DNA of 24,504 nt from Geobacter sp. (GTDB taxonomy: Bacteria; Desulfobacterota; Desulfuromonadia; Geobacterales; Pseudopelobacteraceae): positions 1 to 24,504 of the forward strand of contig DAIERH010000009.1 in NCBI GenBank assembly GCA_027346925.1. Direction: 5' to 3'. The notes beneath the pieces were generated by a model. It was given only the letters and a program-made list of their open reading frames with translations, ran no database searches and was not told where the DNA came from. This document shows, one piece after another, positions 8,259-15,895 of the stretch. Positions within the stretch are counted from its first letter, which is position 1. Every line of letters begins with the position of its first letter. Position numbers and translations under genes: made by a program.

Positions 8259-10673
8259 TCACAGTTTGAACCATTTGGCGGTGTCGTTCAGGTCCGCGGC
8301 GGTTGCGGCAAGGCTTTCGGATGATTTCTTGACATCGACAAATGCGGTCTTGATCTGCTTGGCAACCTCGGCAATGGTATTCATGCCATGGGAAATATCG
8401 TCCGACGTGGATGATTGCTCCTGGGCCGCGACGGCAATCTTGCCCACCATGTCCGAAATCTTGTCCATGTTCTCAACAAGTTCGTCGATTGAGTGGACCG
8501 ATTCGTTGACAATGGTCACAACCCGGTCAACCGATGAGCTTTCCTCCTGAATGAGCTTCACCGCCTGTTCCACGCCGGAGCGCATCGAATCCACGCTCGT
8601 CACGATATCCTCGGTTGCTTCGGCGGTCTTTGCGGCCAGCTTGCGCACCTCGTCGGCGACAACGGCAAAACCGCGTCCCTGGTCCCCGGCCCGCGCCGCT
8701 TCGATTGCGGCGTTCAGCGCCAGCAGGTTGGTCTGGTCCGCGATATCGTTGATCAACGACACGATACCCGTTATCTCCTGAGACTGGGTCCCCAGTTTTT
8801 CCACTTCCCTGGCAGAGTTTTTTATGGCGTCGGCAAACAGATGCAGCTCGTTGACAGCGGTATGCATCCTGGCCCGGCCGGTGCTTGCCGCCTCCCGCAT
8901 GGTCATGGCCGTGGCTGCCGTGGTGTTGGCGTTCTCCGAGACGTCGTTGATGGAGTGGGACATCTCCGTCATGGCAACCGCCGACTGCTCTATTCGGCCG
9001 GTCTGCTCTCCCGTGCCTTTCTCAAGAGCAGTCGCGGTTGAGGAGAGCTGGTCCGAACTGGTCGCCAGGGTATCCGTCGCAAGACCGATCTTTTTCGCGA
9101 TCCCCTGGAGGCTGACGACCATACCGGCCATGGCTTTCTGAACCTGGCCGATTTCGTCTCTTCTTTCCGAGGATATCGAGCATTGCAGGTTGCCGGAAGC
9201 GATCGACTCGGCGGCCGTGATGAGGCCGGCGAGCGGGGATGAAATGGCACGGTATATCCAGATGCCGAAGCAGAGTCCCAGGATGATGGCGCTGAACCCG
9301 ATAAGCCCGGTGAGGGAGAGGCTTTTCCGTATCATCCCGTTTACATCCGAGATGGACTTTTCCTGCTCACCCTGCGCAACGCTCGATGTCTGCCGGCTTT
9401 TCTGTGCCTGCTGCATGACGATGCTACGGAGCTTGGCCGATTCCTGCACCGCCGCCTCCTGCATTGCCAGCCTGTTTTTCAGCTTCGGGACGATGCCCTC
9501 CTTGGTTGTCAGGCTTGCATACACACCATCCAGCGCCGATGTCGCCCTGTTCAGCACCGCGAGTTCCTTTGCCGCGCCGAGTTTCTTGAAAAACCTTTGA
9601 AGGTCCGCCTCTGCCTTGTGGATCTTGGTATATTGTGCCCCCACGTTCGCCAGGGTCGAATCTATCTCCTTTTCCGTGGCAGCTGTAAACAGCCGTGTGA
9701 CAAGCCCATCGACCGATGCCCCGTACGCCAGCAACTCGGAATTGCTGGCAAGGGCATTTACCGTAATGTTGGATTGCACAAACGAGTTCCCGTTCTTGCC
9801 GGTTATATCCGATATTTTTTCGCTGACGTTATCTATTTCATTTTCAAGAGAGCCGATAATCGCATCCATTTTATCCGATAAATCGGCGATCATCCCGTCT
9901 GCCTTATTGTTTCCCGCTATTCTCAAGGCAAAATATTCGTCCAGCTTTGTGGCAAGGCTCATTACCTCGGCCTTCATTTTCAGGTTTCCTCGCACATTGC
10001 CGTTTTGCAGCAGTCTGTCGATATGCCCCTTTACTTCGCTTTTGTAGCTCCTGGCGTTGCCGCGTTGCGATTGAAGACAGAGGACCATCATGTCCTTAAG
10101 CTGTGCCTTGGTCATTTCGAGACTGGTAAGCTTGTCGGAAAAGGAGTTCCTCCCCTCGACAAATGTGGCGTACGTGGCGGAACGTGAGGCTTGCAGGGCC
10201 TTGACCAGGCCGTCGAGCTCCTTCAGTTTGACGATGGTGTCGTTCAGGCGCTGCGTTATCGACTTCGCCGCATTGTTGGCGTCCTCCTGGGATGCAATGC
10301 TTGCAGTGACCGTTTCGACGAGCCGGTTGAAAATACCCTCCAACTCGGAATGGGTAGAGTAGTTTTCACCGGACATGGATTCAATGGTCATCTGGGTCTT
10401 TTTTACAGATTCAAGTGACTTTGATGCATCGGTCCGGGCATCATCAAACTCCTTCCTGGTTCTCGCCGCACTGACTTTAACCAGGTCCGCGGTAGCAGCC
10501 TGGATCGATCGTTCATATTCCAGGGTCCTGAGTTGGAACGGTGTGCTCTTTTCCGTAAGATAGGCCAGTTTTCCCTTGATAAAGGTCATGCTGACGTAAC
10601 TGGTAGCGGAAATTGCCACCGAAATGCCGGCAACAATCGCAACGTTCAAGAAAAGCTTTGTTTTAATTTTCAT
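8259..10673 (-). CDS. Methyl-accepting chemotaxis protein with large periplasmic domain
   Basis: This 804-residue transmembrane chemoreceptor relays ligand binding to CheA/CheW. Transmembrane helix 1 is residues 7-31, followed by a long, almost purely helical periplasmic region (about 32-453) rich in Lys, Glu, Ser and Ala. Transmembrane helix 2 is about 454-474 (GLIGFSAIILGLCFGIWIY), then HAMP (about 475-527) and a signalling coiled coil whose hairpin tip is the invariant DIADQTNLLALNAAIEAARA, continuing to GRGFAVVADEVRKLA (about 642-680). There is no C-terminal NWETF-type pentapeptide for methyltransferase docking; the protein ends WFKL. The ligand is unknown. The periplasmic part is about twice the length of a four-helix bundle sensor, suggesting a two-module helical sensor. 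GAGGG precedes the ATG. Confidence 0.96.
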   Translation of the reverse strand: MKIKTKLFLNVAIVAGISVAISATSYVSMTFIKGKLAYLTEKSTPFQLRTLEYERSIQAATADLVKVSAARTRKEFDDARTDASKSLESVKKTQMTIESMSGENYSTHSELEGIFNRLVETVTASIASQEDANNAAKSITQRLNDTIVKLKELDGLVKALQASRSATYATFVEGRNSFSDKLTSLEMTKAQLKDMMVLCLQSQRGNARSYKSEVKGHIDRLLQNGNVRGNLKMKAEVMSLATKLDEYFALRIAGNNKADGMIADLSDKMDAIIGSLENEIDNVSEKISDITGKNGNSFVQSNITVNALASNSELLAYGASVDGLVTRLFTAATEKEIDSTLANVGAQYTKIHKAEADLQRFFKKLGAAKELAVLNRATSALDGVYASLTTKEGIVPKLKNRLAMQEAAVQESAKLRSIVMQQAQKSRQTSSVAQGEQEKSISDVNGMIRKSLSLTGLIGFSAIILGLCFGIWIYRAISSPLAGLITAAESIASGNLQCSISSERRDEIGQVQKAMAGMVVSLQGIAKKIGLATDTLATSSDQLSSTATALEKGTGEQTGRIEQSAVAMTEMSHSINDVSENANTTAATAMTMREAASTGRARMHTAVNELHLFADAIKNSAREVEKLGTQSQEITGIVSLINDIADQTNLLALNAAIEAARAGDQGRGFAVVADEVRKLAAKTAEATEDIVTSVDSMRSGVEQAVKLIQEESSSVDRVVTIVNESVHSIDELVENMDKISDMVGKIAVAAQEQSSTSDDISHGMNTIAEVAKQIKTAFVDVKKSSESLAATAADLNDTAKWFKL

Positions 10674-10751
10674 AGTCCCTCACGCCGGCAGCAATGAAAT
10701 GTCCGCCCTGTGTAACGGCGTAACCCGTCCCGCGTTTGCTCCGGATAACTC

Positions 10752-10765
10752 TATTTTGCAAAATA
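10752..10765. promoter_or_regulatory. 14-bp perfect palindrome at the chemoreceptor transcription start
   Basis: TATTTTGCAAAATA is a perfect 14-base palindrome. It covers about +2 to +15 relative to the start predicted from the promoter just upstream, where a bound repressor would block initiation. Direct copies of TCCGGATA at 10740-10747 and 10804-10811 flank the promoter and palindrome. Confidence 0.45.
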
Positions 10766-10772
10766 ACGAATC

Positions 10773-10801
10773 AATATATTTCAAATAATGTATTATTACA
10801 A
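10773..10801 (-). promoter_or_regulatory. Promoter of the chemoreceptor gene
   Basis: On the minus strand TTGTAA (10801-10796), a 17-base spacer and TATATT (10778-10773) form a good sigma-70 promoter in an AT-rich patch. The predicted leader is about 93 bases. No FliA-type motif is seen, so regulation with the flagellar regulon is not indicated. Confidence 0.5.
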
Positions 10802-10821
10802 CATCCGGATAGCCGCGAATA

Positions 10822-10858
10822 GAAAAAAGAAAAAGGGCTACGGTGTAATCCGTAACCC
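10822..10858 (-). terminator. Intrinsic terminator after tRNA-Arg
   Basis: On the minus strand a 9-bp stem GGGTTACGG/CCGTAGCCC (one G-U pair) with a 6-base loop is followed by TTTTTCTTTTTT. It begins about ten bases after the tRNA 3' end and separates the tRNA from the chemoreceptor promoter. Confidence 0.9.
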
Positions 10859-10868
10859 CTTGATTTTT

Positions 10869-10945
10869 TGGCGCGCTTGGAGAGATTCGAACTCCCGACC
10901 TACGGATTCGTAGTCCGTTGCTCTATCCAGCTGAGCTACAAGCGC
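10869..10945 (-). tRNA. tRNA-Arg (anticodon ACG)
   Basis: The minus strand folds into a full cloverleaf. A 7-bp acceptor stem GCGCTTG/CAAGCGC is followed by D-arm GCTC-AGCTGGATA-GAGC. The anticodon arm is ACGGA-CTACGAA-TCCGT with anticodon ACG, and the T-arm is GGGAG-TTCGAAT-CTCTC. Discriminator G at 10872 is followed by an encoded CCA (10871-10869). The wobble A is normally deaminated to inosine in bacteria, allowing CGU, CGC and CGA to be read. An intrinsic terminator follows at once. A possible promoter (TTGCAC, 17 bases, TATTGG) lies in the 96-base gap toward hsp20. I see no duplicated tRNA end that would mark an integrated element. Confidence 0.97.
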
Positions 10946-11041
10946 AAAATTTTATGACAAACCGCGAAGACTGAAACCAATAACAAAAGATGGCGTGCAG
11001 TGCAAGCGAAATTTTGGATTTTAGTGAAAAATATATCTGCC

Positions 11042-11488
11042 CTACTTGACCTGGATGTTGATCTGCTTCGGCTTGGTCTCTTCCTTCTTGGGAAGGGTGA
11101 TGGTTAGAACCCCCTTCTCGCAGACGGCGCTGACGTTCTCCTGCCGGATGGTGGCCGGCAGGCTGAAACTGCGCTGGAAGGTGCCGAAGTAACGTTCGAT
11201 GCGGTGGTAATTCTCCTTCTTCACGTCGCTCTCGTGCTTGCGTTCGCCCTTGAGCGTCAGGGTATTGTCCTCGATGCGCACCTCGATGTCCTTCTGGTCC
11301 ACATCCGGCAGTTCGGCCTTGATCACGATGGACTCTTCGGTCTCGTAGATATCCACTGCCGGCTGCCAGATTCCTTCCTTGATATCCTCTCCTCCCAGTT
11401 CATGATTCCAGGAAAGGTTCAGCAGCCGGTTCATCTGCTCCTGCATGGTGCGCAGTTCCCTCAGCGGATTGTACTTGACGAGTGCCAT
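11042..11488 (-). CDS. Small heat shock protein Hsp20 (alpha-crystallin type)
   Basis: This 148-residue ATP-independent holdase keeps unfolding proteins soluble for refolding by DnaK/ClpB. The N-terminal arm (MALVKYNPLRELRTMQEQMN) leads to the alpha-crystallin domain, WQPAVDIYETEESIVIKAELPDV to the end. The domain contains the conserved AVCEKGVLTITLPK (AxxxxGVL) motif, and a C-terminal INI (IxI) anchors oligomers. ATG 11488 is chosen over an upstream in-frame start because GGAGG lies nine bases before it and the protein then begins like the family. Its own promoter candidate at 11541-11568 lies between it and the DUF1847 gene, so it can be expressed independently. Confidence 0.94.
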   Translation of the reverse strand: MALVKYNPLRELRTMQEQMNRLLNLSWNHELGGEDIKEGIWQPAVDIYETEESIVIKAELPDVDQKDIEVRIEDNTLTLKGERKHESDVKKENYHRIERYFGTFQRSFSLPATIRQENVSAVCEKGVLTITLPKKEETKPKQINIQVK

Positions 11489-11540
11489 AATCGCGTTCCT
11501 CCTTTGCTGAATGTAATGCCTGAAGCATTTCTCACCACAA

Positions 11541-11568
11541 AACATAATGTCGATTTTGAGTCTGTCAA
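11541..11568 (-). promoter_or_regulatory. Promoter of hsp20 with a leader inverted repeat
   Basis: On the minus strand CTTGACA (perfect -35 at 11568-11563), a 16-base spacer and TATGTT (11546-11541) are present. The CTTGA start could also serve heat-shock sigma-32, but the -10 is not a clear CCCAT type. In the leader, AATGC-N5-GCATT (11515-11529), about +6 to +20, could be an operator. No CIRCE element is found. Confidence 0.5.
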
Positions 11569-11575
11569 GGGGCGG

Positions 11576-12301
11576 CTATTCGTCTCCTTTGAGTACCGGC
11601 TGCTTCTGCAACCGCTTGTAATAAAAATTCTGTCCGTAGAGCACCGCCACCGGGTTGTGGCCGGTTACCCGGTCCTTGACCACCAGGGTGGTCACCGGCG
11701 CCCGGGAGTGCTTGTTGAAGAGCATGTCGTGGCCGACGCACAGGCCGAGGATGATGTTCATGTCGGTCCCCTGCCGGTTGAGGATCTCGGCCTGGGCTAT
11801 GGGATTGCAGGCCGGCTCGAAGGTGTTGGGCCGGACCTTGTCGGACTCCGCCAACCCCAACTCCATCTTGTCGATGCTGCCCGCCTTGCAGCAGACGCTC
11901 TGCGCCTCGAACCCCTGAGCCCTCAGGATGGCCGAGAGCCGCTCGGCCTCGTCCAGCATGCCGATGCATGTGGCGATGCCGATCCTGGCATATCCCATCA
12001 GCTTGGCAAAGGCAATGGTGTCCTCCACCCGCGTCCAGCGGGCATTGACGGCGTCGCTGCCCGGCACCGGCTGATAGCAGAGCCCCTCGACCCGCGCCGC
12101 CACAAAGGCGATACGGGCATCCTCACTTTCCCCACGGTATTCGTTGAAGGTCTTTGTCACCACATCCCCGTAGCTGGCGGAAGGGCAGTTGCCCGGCCTG
12201 GGCGGCGCGGTGGCCGGGTCGCCGCTCCAGCAATTGGTGGTGCCGCACTTCTGCCATACCGCGCTGCATTTTGAACAGGATACCGGCGTTTCTTCGGACA
12301 T
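11576..12301 (-). CDS. DUF1847 cysteine-rich protein
   Basis: This 241-residue protein of unknown function matches the DUF1847 family, found mainly in anaerobes. The N-terminus carries cysteines at residues 9, 12, 19, 24 and 39 (CSKC, then KCG, TNCWSG, GNCPSA), which suggests a zinc or iron-sulfur site. A Rossmann-like centre follows (ARIGIATCIGMLDEAERL, then GFEAQSVCCKAGSIDK), and further cysteines occur at FEPACNP and LGLCVGHDM. The repeated Cys-containing turns next to strands suggest a redox or metal-linked activity, but no reaction is known. AAAGGAG precedes ATG 12301 by about six bases. It lies between a membrane zincin gene and hsp20 on the same strand, with a 75-base gap upstream. Confidence 0.85.
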   Translation of the reverse strand: MSEETPVSCSKCSAVWQKCGTTNCWSGDPATAPPRPGNCPSASYGDVVTKTFNEYRGESEDARIAFVAARVEGLCYQPVPGSDAVNARWTRVEDTIAFAKLMGYARIGIATCIGMLDEAERLSAILRAQGFEAQSVCCKAGSIDKMELGLAESDKVRPNTFEPACNPIAQAEILNRQGTDMNIILGLCVGHDMLFNKHSRAPVTTLVVKDRVTGHNPVAVLYGQNFYYKRLQKQPVLKGDE

Positions 12302-12376
12302 GACACACTCCTTTGTTGTATTTTACGCTAAACCGCTCGATCCGCGCCATTCAGGCGCCCCGGATAGAGGAATAAA

Positions 12377-12907
12377 CTAACCCGTAATGACCAGCAGCAG
12401 CGTCGGCGGCAGGGCCACGACACACAGGGCGAACAGGGCGTCCAGCCAGAGGCGCGTCCCCATCTGTCCCAGACGGATCATTCCCACCACCGGAACCAGC
12501 AGCAGCTTTGAAAGCAGATTCACATCGGGGCTTCTCACGTCCAACCAGAGGCTGTCTCCGTCGCCGGAGCTGGGGAAGGCGTGCAGGGCGCAGGAAAAGC
12601 CGAGCCAAAGGCCCGTCAGGGCGAGCACGTCGCGCGTCTCGGCAAAAAAGGGGCTTCTGGCCAGGAAACATCCCCCCAGGCTGAAAAACAGTGCGAGCAG
12701 GGTTGAAACGAAAAAGGGTGCCACCGCCACCATGATGTGCTGGAACGCGTAAGCCGGTGCTTCGTGCAGCACATACCCCATGGGGTCGCCGAGACGCAGG
12801 TAGCAGACGTGGTGGACCCGTATCCCCAGCCGTTTGCAGGCCCAGGCATGGGCGAATTCGTGGACCACGATTCCGGGAAAGGTGAGGTATGACACAATGC
12901 GTCTCAC
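12377..12907 (-). CDS. Putative membrane zinc metalloprotease (zincin, HEFAH motif)
   Basis: The 176-residue protein has HEFAH (His16, Glu17, His20), the HExxH zinc signature, inside its first hydrophobic stretch (FPGIVVHEFAHAWACKRLG). About three further hydrophobic segments follow (around 57-80, 90-111 and 155-175). It resembles compact integral-membrane metallopeptidases related to site-2 proteases and DUF3267. The usual distal third ligand motif NPDG is not seen; an acidic GDGDSLWLD stretch could supply it. The GTG start at 12907 overlaps the ligA stop as GTGA, which implies translational coupling, since no strong ribosome site is present. The substrate is unknown. Confidence 0.75.
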   Translation of the reverse strand: MRRIVSYLTFPGIVVHEFAHAWACKRLGIRVHHVCYLRLGDPMGYVLHEAPAYAFQHIMVAVAPFFVSTLLALFFSLGGCFLARSPFFAETRDVLALTGLWLGFSCALHAFPSSGDGDSLWLDVRSPDVNLLSKLLLVPVVGMIRLGQMGTRLWLDALFALCVVALPPTLLLVITG

Positions 12908-14946
12908 CCCTTCTGCCCAACCAACTCCAGAAATTCCTCCTCCGTCAGCACGGTCACACCCAATTCCCTGGCCTTGGCCAGCTTGCTGCCGGCATCCTCG
13001 CCGGCCACGACGAAATCCGTTTTCTTCGACACCGACCCCACGGCGCTGCCCCCTTCGTCTTCAACGAGTCTGGAGGCGTCCTCGCGGGTGAAATGGGACA
13101 ACTTGCCGGTAAAGACGAACGATTTGCCGGTGAAGCGCCCGCCCACCCGCTTTTCCTCCACGGCCGGGGCCACGCCCGCCTCCAGCATGCGCCTGATAAC
13201 GGCGATGTTCTCCTGGTTGTCGAAGAAGGTGCGGATACTCTGGGCCACCGTGGCGCCGATGTCGCGGATACTGGTCAATTCCTCGAAGGTGGCCCGCTCC
13301 AGGTTTTCAAGGCTGCCGAAGGCCTGGGCCAGGGACTTGGCGGTGCGTTCCCCCACGTGGCGAATGCCCAGGGCAAAGATGAAGCGCCCCAGGTCCCGCT
13401 GCTTGCTGTTCTCGATGGCGGTCAGCAGGTTCGAGGCCAGTTTGTCGCCCATGCGTTCGAAGCGCATGAAGTCGTCCCGTGTCAGATGGTACAGATCGGC
13501 CACGCTGTGCACCAGCCCCAGGGAAAGGAGCTGCTCGATGAACTTCTCCCCCAGCCCCTCGATATCCATGGCGTTGCGCGAGGCAAAGTGCATGATCGAC
13601 TCGCGGATCTGGGGCGGGCAGGAGAGCCCCATGCAGCGCACCGCCACCTCGTCAGCGATGCGGACCACCTCGGAACCGCATTCCGGGCATTTCGCCGGCG
13701 GGAGGGACGGTTGCGCATTCGAGTTGCGCCGCTCCGTCACCACCCGGACCACGGCCGGGATCACGTCGCCGGCCCGCTCAACCACCACGGTGTCGCCCAC
13801 GCGGATGTCCTTGGCGGTGATCTCGTCCCAGTTATGCAGGGTGGCGCGGGACACGGTCACCCCGGATATCTCCACCGGGCTGAGTTGCGCCACCGGCGTG
13901 ATCACCCCGGTGCGGCCCACCGAATGGATGATGTTCTCCACCACGGTCACCGCCTGGCGCGGCGGGAACTTGCAGGCCACGGCCCAGCGCGGCGAGCGAC
14001 TCTTTTCGCCCAGCTCACGCTGCAGGGCAAAGGAATCGACCTTGATCACCGTGCCGTCGATCTCGTACGGGAGCGACTCGCGCCGCTGCTGCATCTCCAG
14101 GTAATACGCCACCGTCGCCTCGATTCCTTGGACCCGCCGTACCAACGGGTTGACCGGCACTCCCCAGCCGGCGGTGCTGTTCAGGAATTCCTGCTGCGAA
14201 CCGAATTCCACCCCCTCGCAGGCGCCGGGGGCATAGCAGAAGAACGACAGTGGCCGACGGGCCGTGATGCGCGGATCGAGTTGACGCAGCGACCCGGCCG
14301 CTGCGTTGCGCGGATTGGCAAAGGGTGCCTCGCCCTGCTCCTCTTTCTCGGCATTGATGCGCTGGAACGCCTCCAGCGACAGGAAAACCTCGCCCCGCAC
14401 CTCCAGGAGCGGCGGGATGCCTTTGCCGCCGAGACGGAGCGGCAGGGCGCGGATGGTCCTGATGTTGGCTGTCACGTCCTCGCCGGTGATGCCGTCGCCG
14501 CGGGTGGCGCCGACCGTCAGCACCCCCTCCTCGTAGACCAGTTCCACCGCCAGTCCATCCAGTTTGGGCTCGCACACATACTCGACCACCGCATCGGGAG
14601 CAAGCCCCAGGACCTTCTTGACCCGCAGGTCGAACTCCCTGATTTCGGAGTCGTTGGTGGCGTTCTCCAGGGAGAGCATGGGAAGCCGGTGCGTCACGGC
14701 CCTGAACTTTTCCAGCGCCGTGCCCCCAACCCGCTGGGTAGGCGACTCGGGTGACACCAGCTCGGGAAAACGCAGCTCCAGCGCCTGCAATTCCCGGAAC
14801 AGGGAGTCGTACTCCGCGTCGCTGATCTCGGGTGCGTCGAGCACGTAATAGAGCCGGTTGTGGTGCTCCAGCAGCCGGCGCAACTCGTCTGCCCGCTTCC
14901 GGGCGGTTTCCTTGGGATCAGGGGTGTCAAGAAGCGACAACTGCAT
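12904..14946 (-). CDS. ligA: NAD-dependent DNA ligase LigA
   Basis: LigA seals nicks in Okazaki fragments and repair patches using NAD+. With ATG 14946 it is 680 residues. Domain Ia (YYVLDAPEISDAEYD) binds NMN, and the adenylation domain has catalytic Lys128 in KLDG. The OB fold follows (GRTGVITPVAQL). A Cys4 zinc finger uses Cys420, 423, 438 and 443, then come helix-hairpin-helix repeats (about 460-580) and a C-terminal BRCT domain (about 603-680, GGRFTGKSFVFTGKL). ATG 14946 is preferred over GTG 14958 because GAGG lies about seven bases before it. The stop overlaps the start of a membrane zincin gene. The HD-domain gene is divergent, 103 bases away. Confidence 0.97.
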   Translation of the reverse strand: MQLSLLDTPDPKETARKRADELRRLLEHHNRLYYVLDAPEISDAEYDSLFRELQALELRFPELVSPESPTQRVGGTALEKFRAVTHRLPMLSLENATNDSEIREFDLRVKKVLGLAPDAVVEYVCEPKLDGLAVELVYEEGVLTVGATRGDGITGEDVTANIRTIRALPLRLGGKGIPPLLEVRGEVFLSLEAFQRINAEKEEQGEAPFANPRNAAAGSLRQLDPRITARRPLSFFCYAPGACEGVEFGSQQEFLNSTAGWGVPVNPLVRRVQGIEATVAYYLEMQQRRESLPYEIDGTVIKVDSFALQRELGEKSRSPRWAVACKFPPRQAVTVVENIIHSVGRTGVITPVAQLSPVEISGVTVSRATLHNWDEITAKDIRVGDTVVVERAGDVIPAVVRVVTERRNSNAQPSLPPAKCPECGSEVVRIADEVAVRCMGLSCPPQIRESIMHFASRNAMDIEGLGEKFIEQLLSLGLVHSVADLYHLTRDDFMRFERMGDKLASNLLTAIENSKQRDLGRFIFALGIRHVGERTAKSLAQAFGSLENLERATFEELTSIRDIGATVAQSIRTFFDNQENIAVIRRMLEAGVAPAVEEKRVGGRFTGKSFVFTGKLSHFTREDASRLVEDEGGSAVGSVSKKTDFVVAGEDAGSKLAKARELGVTVLTEEEFLELVGQKG

Positions 14947-14982
14947 CGATTTCCTCACGCGGCTTGTTGTTGAGTGGTTCGG

Positions 14983-15010
14983 TTGACATCGCAGCAGGGT
15001 ACAGTATTAT
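14983..15010 (+). promoter_or_regulatory. Promoter of the HD-pdh operon
   Basis: A perfect TTGACA (14983-14988), a 16-base spacer and TATTAT (15005-15010) form one of the strongest sigma-70 promoters in the window. The start near 15017 lies downstream of an in-frame TTG at 15011 and rules that codon out as the HD gene start. Confidence 0.75.
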
Positions 15011-15049
15011 TTGGATAATTTCAACGCATCCCGACTATTCGGAACGACC

Positions 15050-15862
15050 ATGGAACAGCCCCGGCTTGACGCCATTCGACACTGGTTCGATGGCTATGTC
15101 CAGACATTTTACGACATCGATCCCGACGGGCTGAGGAACATTCAGCTCAAGGTCGAGCACACCCGCAAGGTGTGCGCGGTCATGGACCTGCTTGCCGCGG
15201 GCGAAGGGCTTTCGGGCGAAGAGACCCGTATTGCCGGTGCAACCGCACTGCTGCACGATGTGGGACGCTTCCCCCAGTACCGCCGGTGGCGCACCTTTCG
15301 CGACAGCGATTCCGATAACCATGCGCGTCTGGCCGTGGAGGTCATCCGCGAGCACAGGCTGCTTGACGACCTGCCGCCCGACACGTGTCTGCTGATCGAA
15401 GAGGCGGTGCGTTTTCACAATCTGCTGCAACCGCCCGAAAAGGTCCACTCCCCTACCAGGCTCTTCATCCAGTTGATCCGCGATGCGGACAAACTCGACA
15501 TCTGGCGGGTGTTCCTCGATGAATTCACCCTGCCGGAAGAGGAACGGGCCTCGGCCGCCTGCCTGGGACTGCCCGACCTGGCGGAATTTTCGCCGTCCTG
15601 CCTGGCGGCGCTGGCAAAACAACAGGTGGTGCACCTAGAGGATTGCCGCACCCTCAATGACTTCAAGCTGCTGCAGATATCCTGGGCGCTTGACCTGAGC
15701 TTTGCCAGTTCGTACCGTCTGCTGCTGGAGCGCGGCTACATCCCACGTTTGGCGATGACGCTGCATGGCAAGCGGGACGAGGTGGACCTCTCGCTGCTGG
15801 AGATCATGGCGGAGGCCGAACGGCGCGCCCGGCATTCTGGGGAGACGACGGCCGATTCGTAA
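15050..15862 (+). CDS. HD-domain phosphohydrolase
   Basis: This 270-residue predicted metal-dependent phosphohydrolase has the HD superfamily ligands His37 (KVEHTRKV), His69-Asp70 (ALLHDVGRFPQY), His91 (DNHARLAVEVI), His123 and Asp146/Asp150 (RDADKLDIW). The spacing with an extra His after the HD pair resembles HD proteins acting on nucleotides or phosphoesters. There is no second domain, so it is not an HD-GYP or a RelA/SpoT protein. ATG 15050 is chosen because the promoter places the transcript start downstream of other candidates and GGAAC precedes it. It is first in a run with the pyruvate dehydrogenase genes, 33 bases before pdhA. Any functional link to that complex is unknown. Confidence 0.85.
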   Translation: MEQPRLDAIRHWFDGYVQTFYDIDPDGLRNIQLKVEHTRKVCAVMDLLAAGEGLSGEETRIAGATALLHDVGRFPQYRRWRTFRDSDSDNHARLAVEVIREHRLLDDLPPDTCLLIEEAVRFHNLLQPPEKVHSPTRLFIQLIRDADKLDIWRVFLDEFTLPEEERASAACLGLPDLAEFSPSCLAALAKQQVVHLEDCRTLNDFKLLQISWALDLSFASSYRLLLERGYIPRLAMTLHGKRDEVDLSLLEIMAEAERRARHSGETTADS

Positions 15863-15895
15863 TGGATGCGGCCGTGCGGCCGCGGGAGGAGTTCG

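Noticed and set aside
10869..10945. Integration site of a mobile element at tRNA-Arg
   Set aside because: No second copy of the tRNA 3' end, and no integrase or phage genes in the window.
12889..14754. 621-codon open frame opposite ligA
   Set aside because: Antisense shadow of the complete ligase gene; its composition is that of a reversed frame and it has no credible ribosome site.
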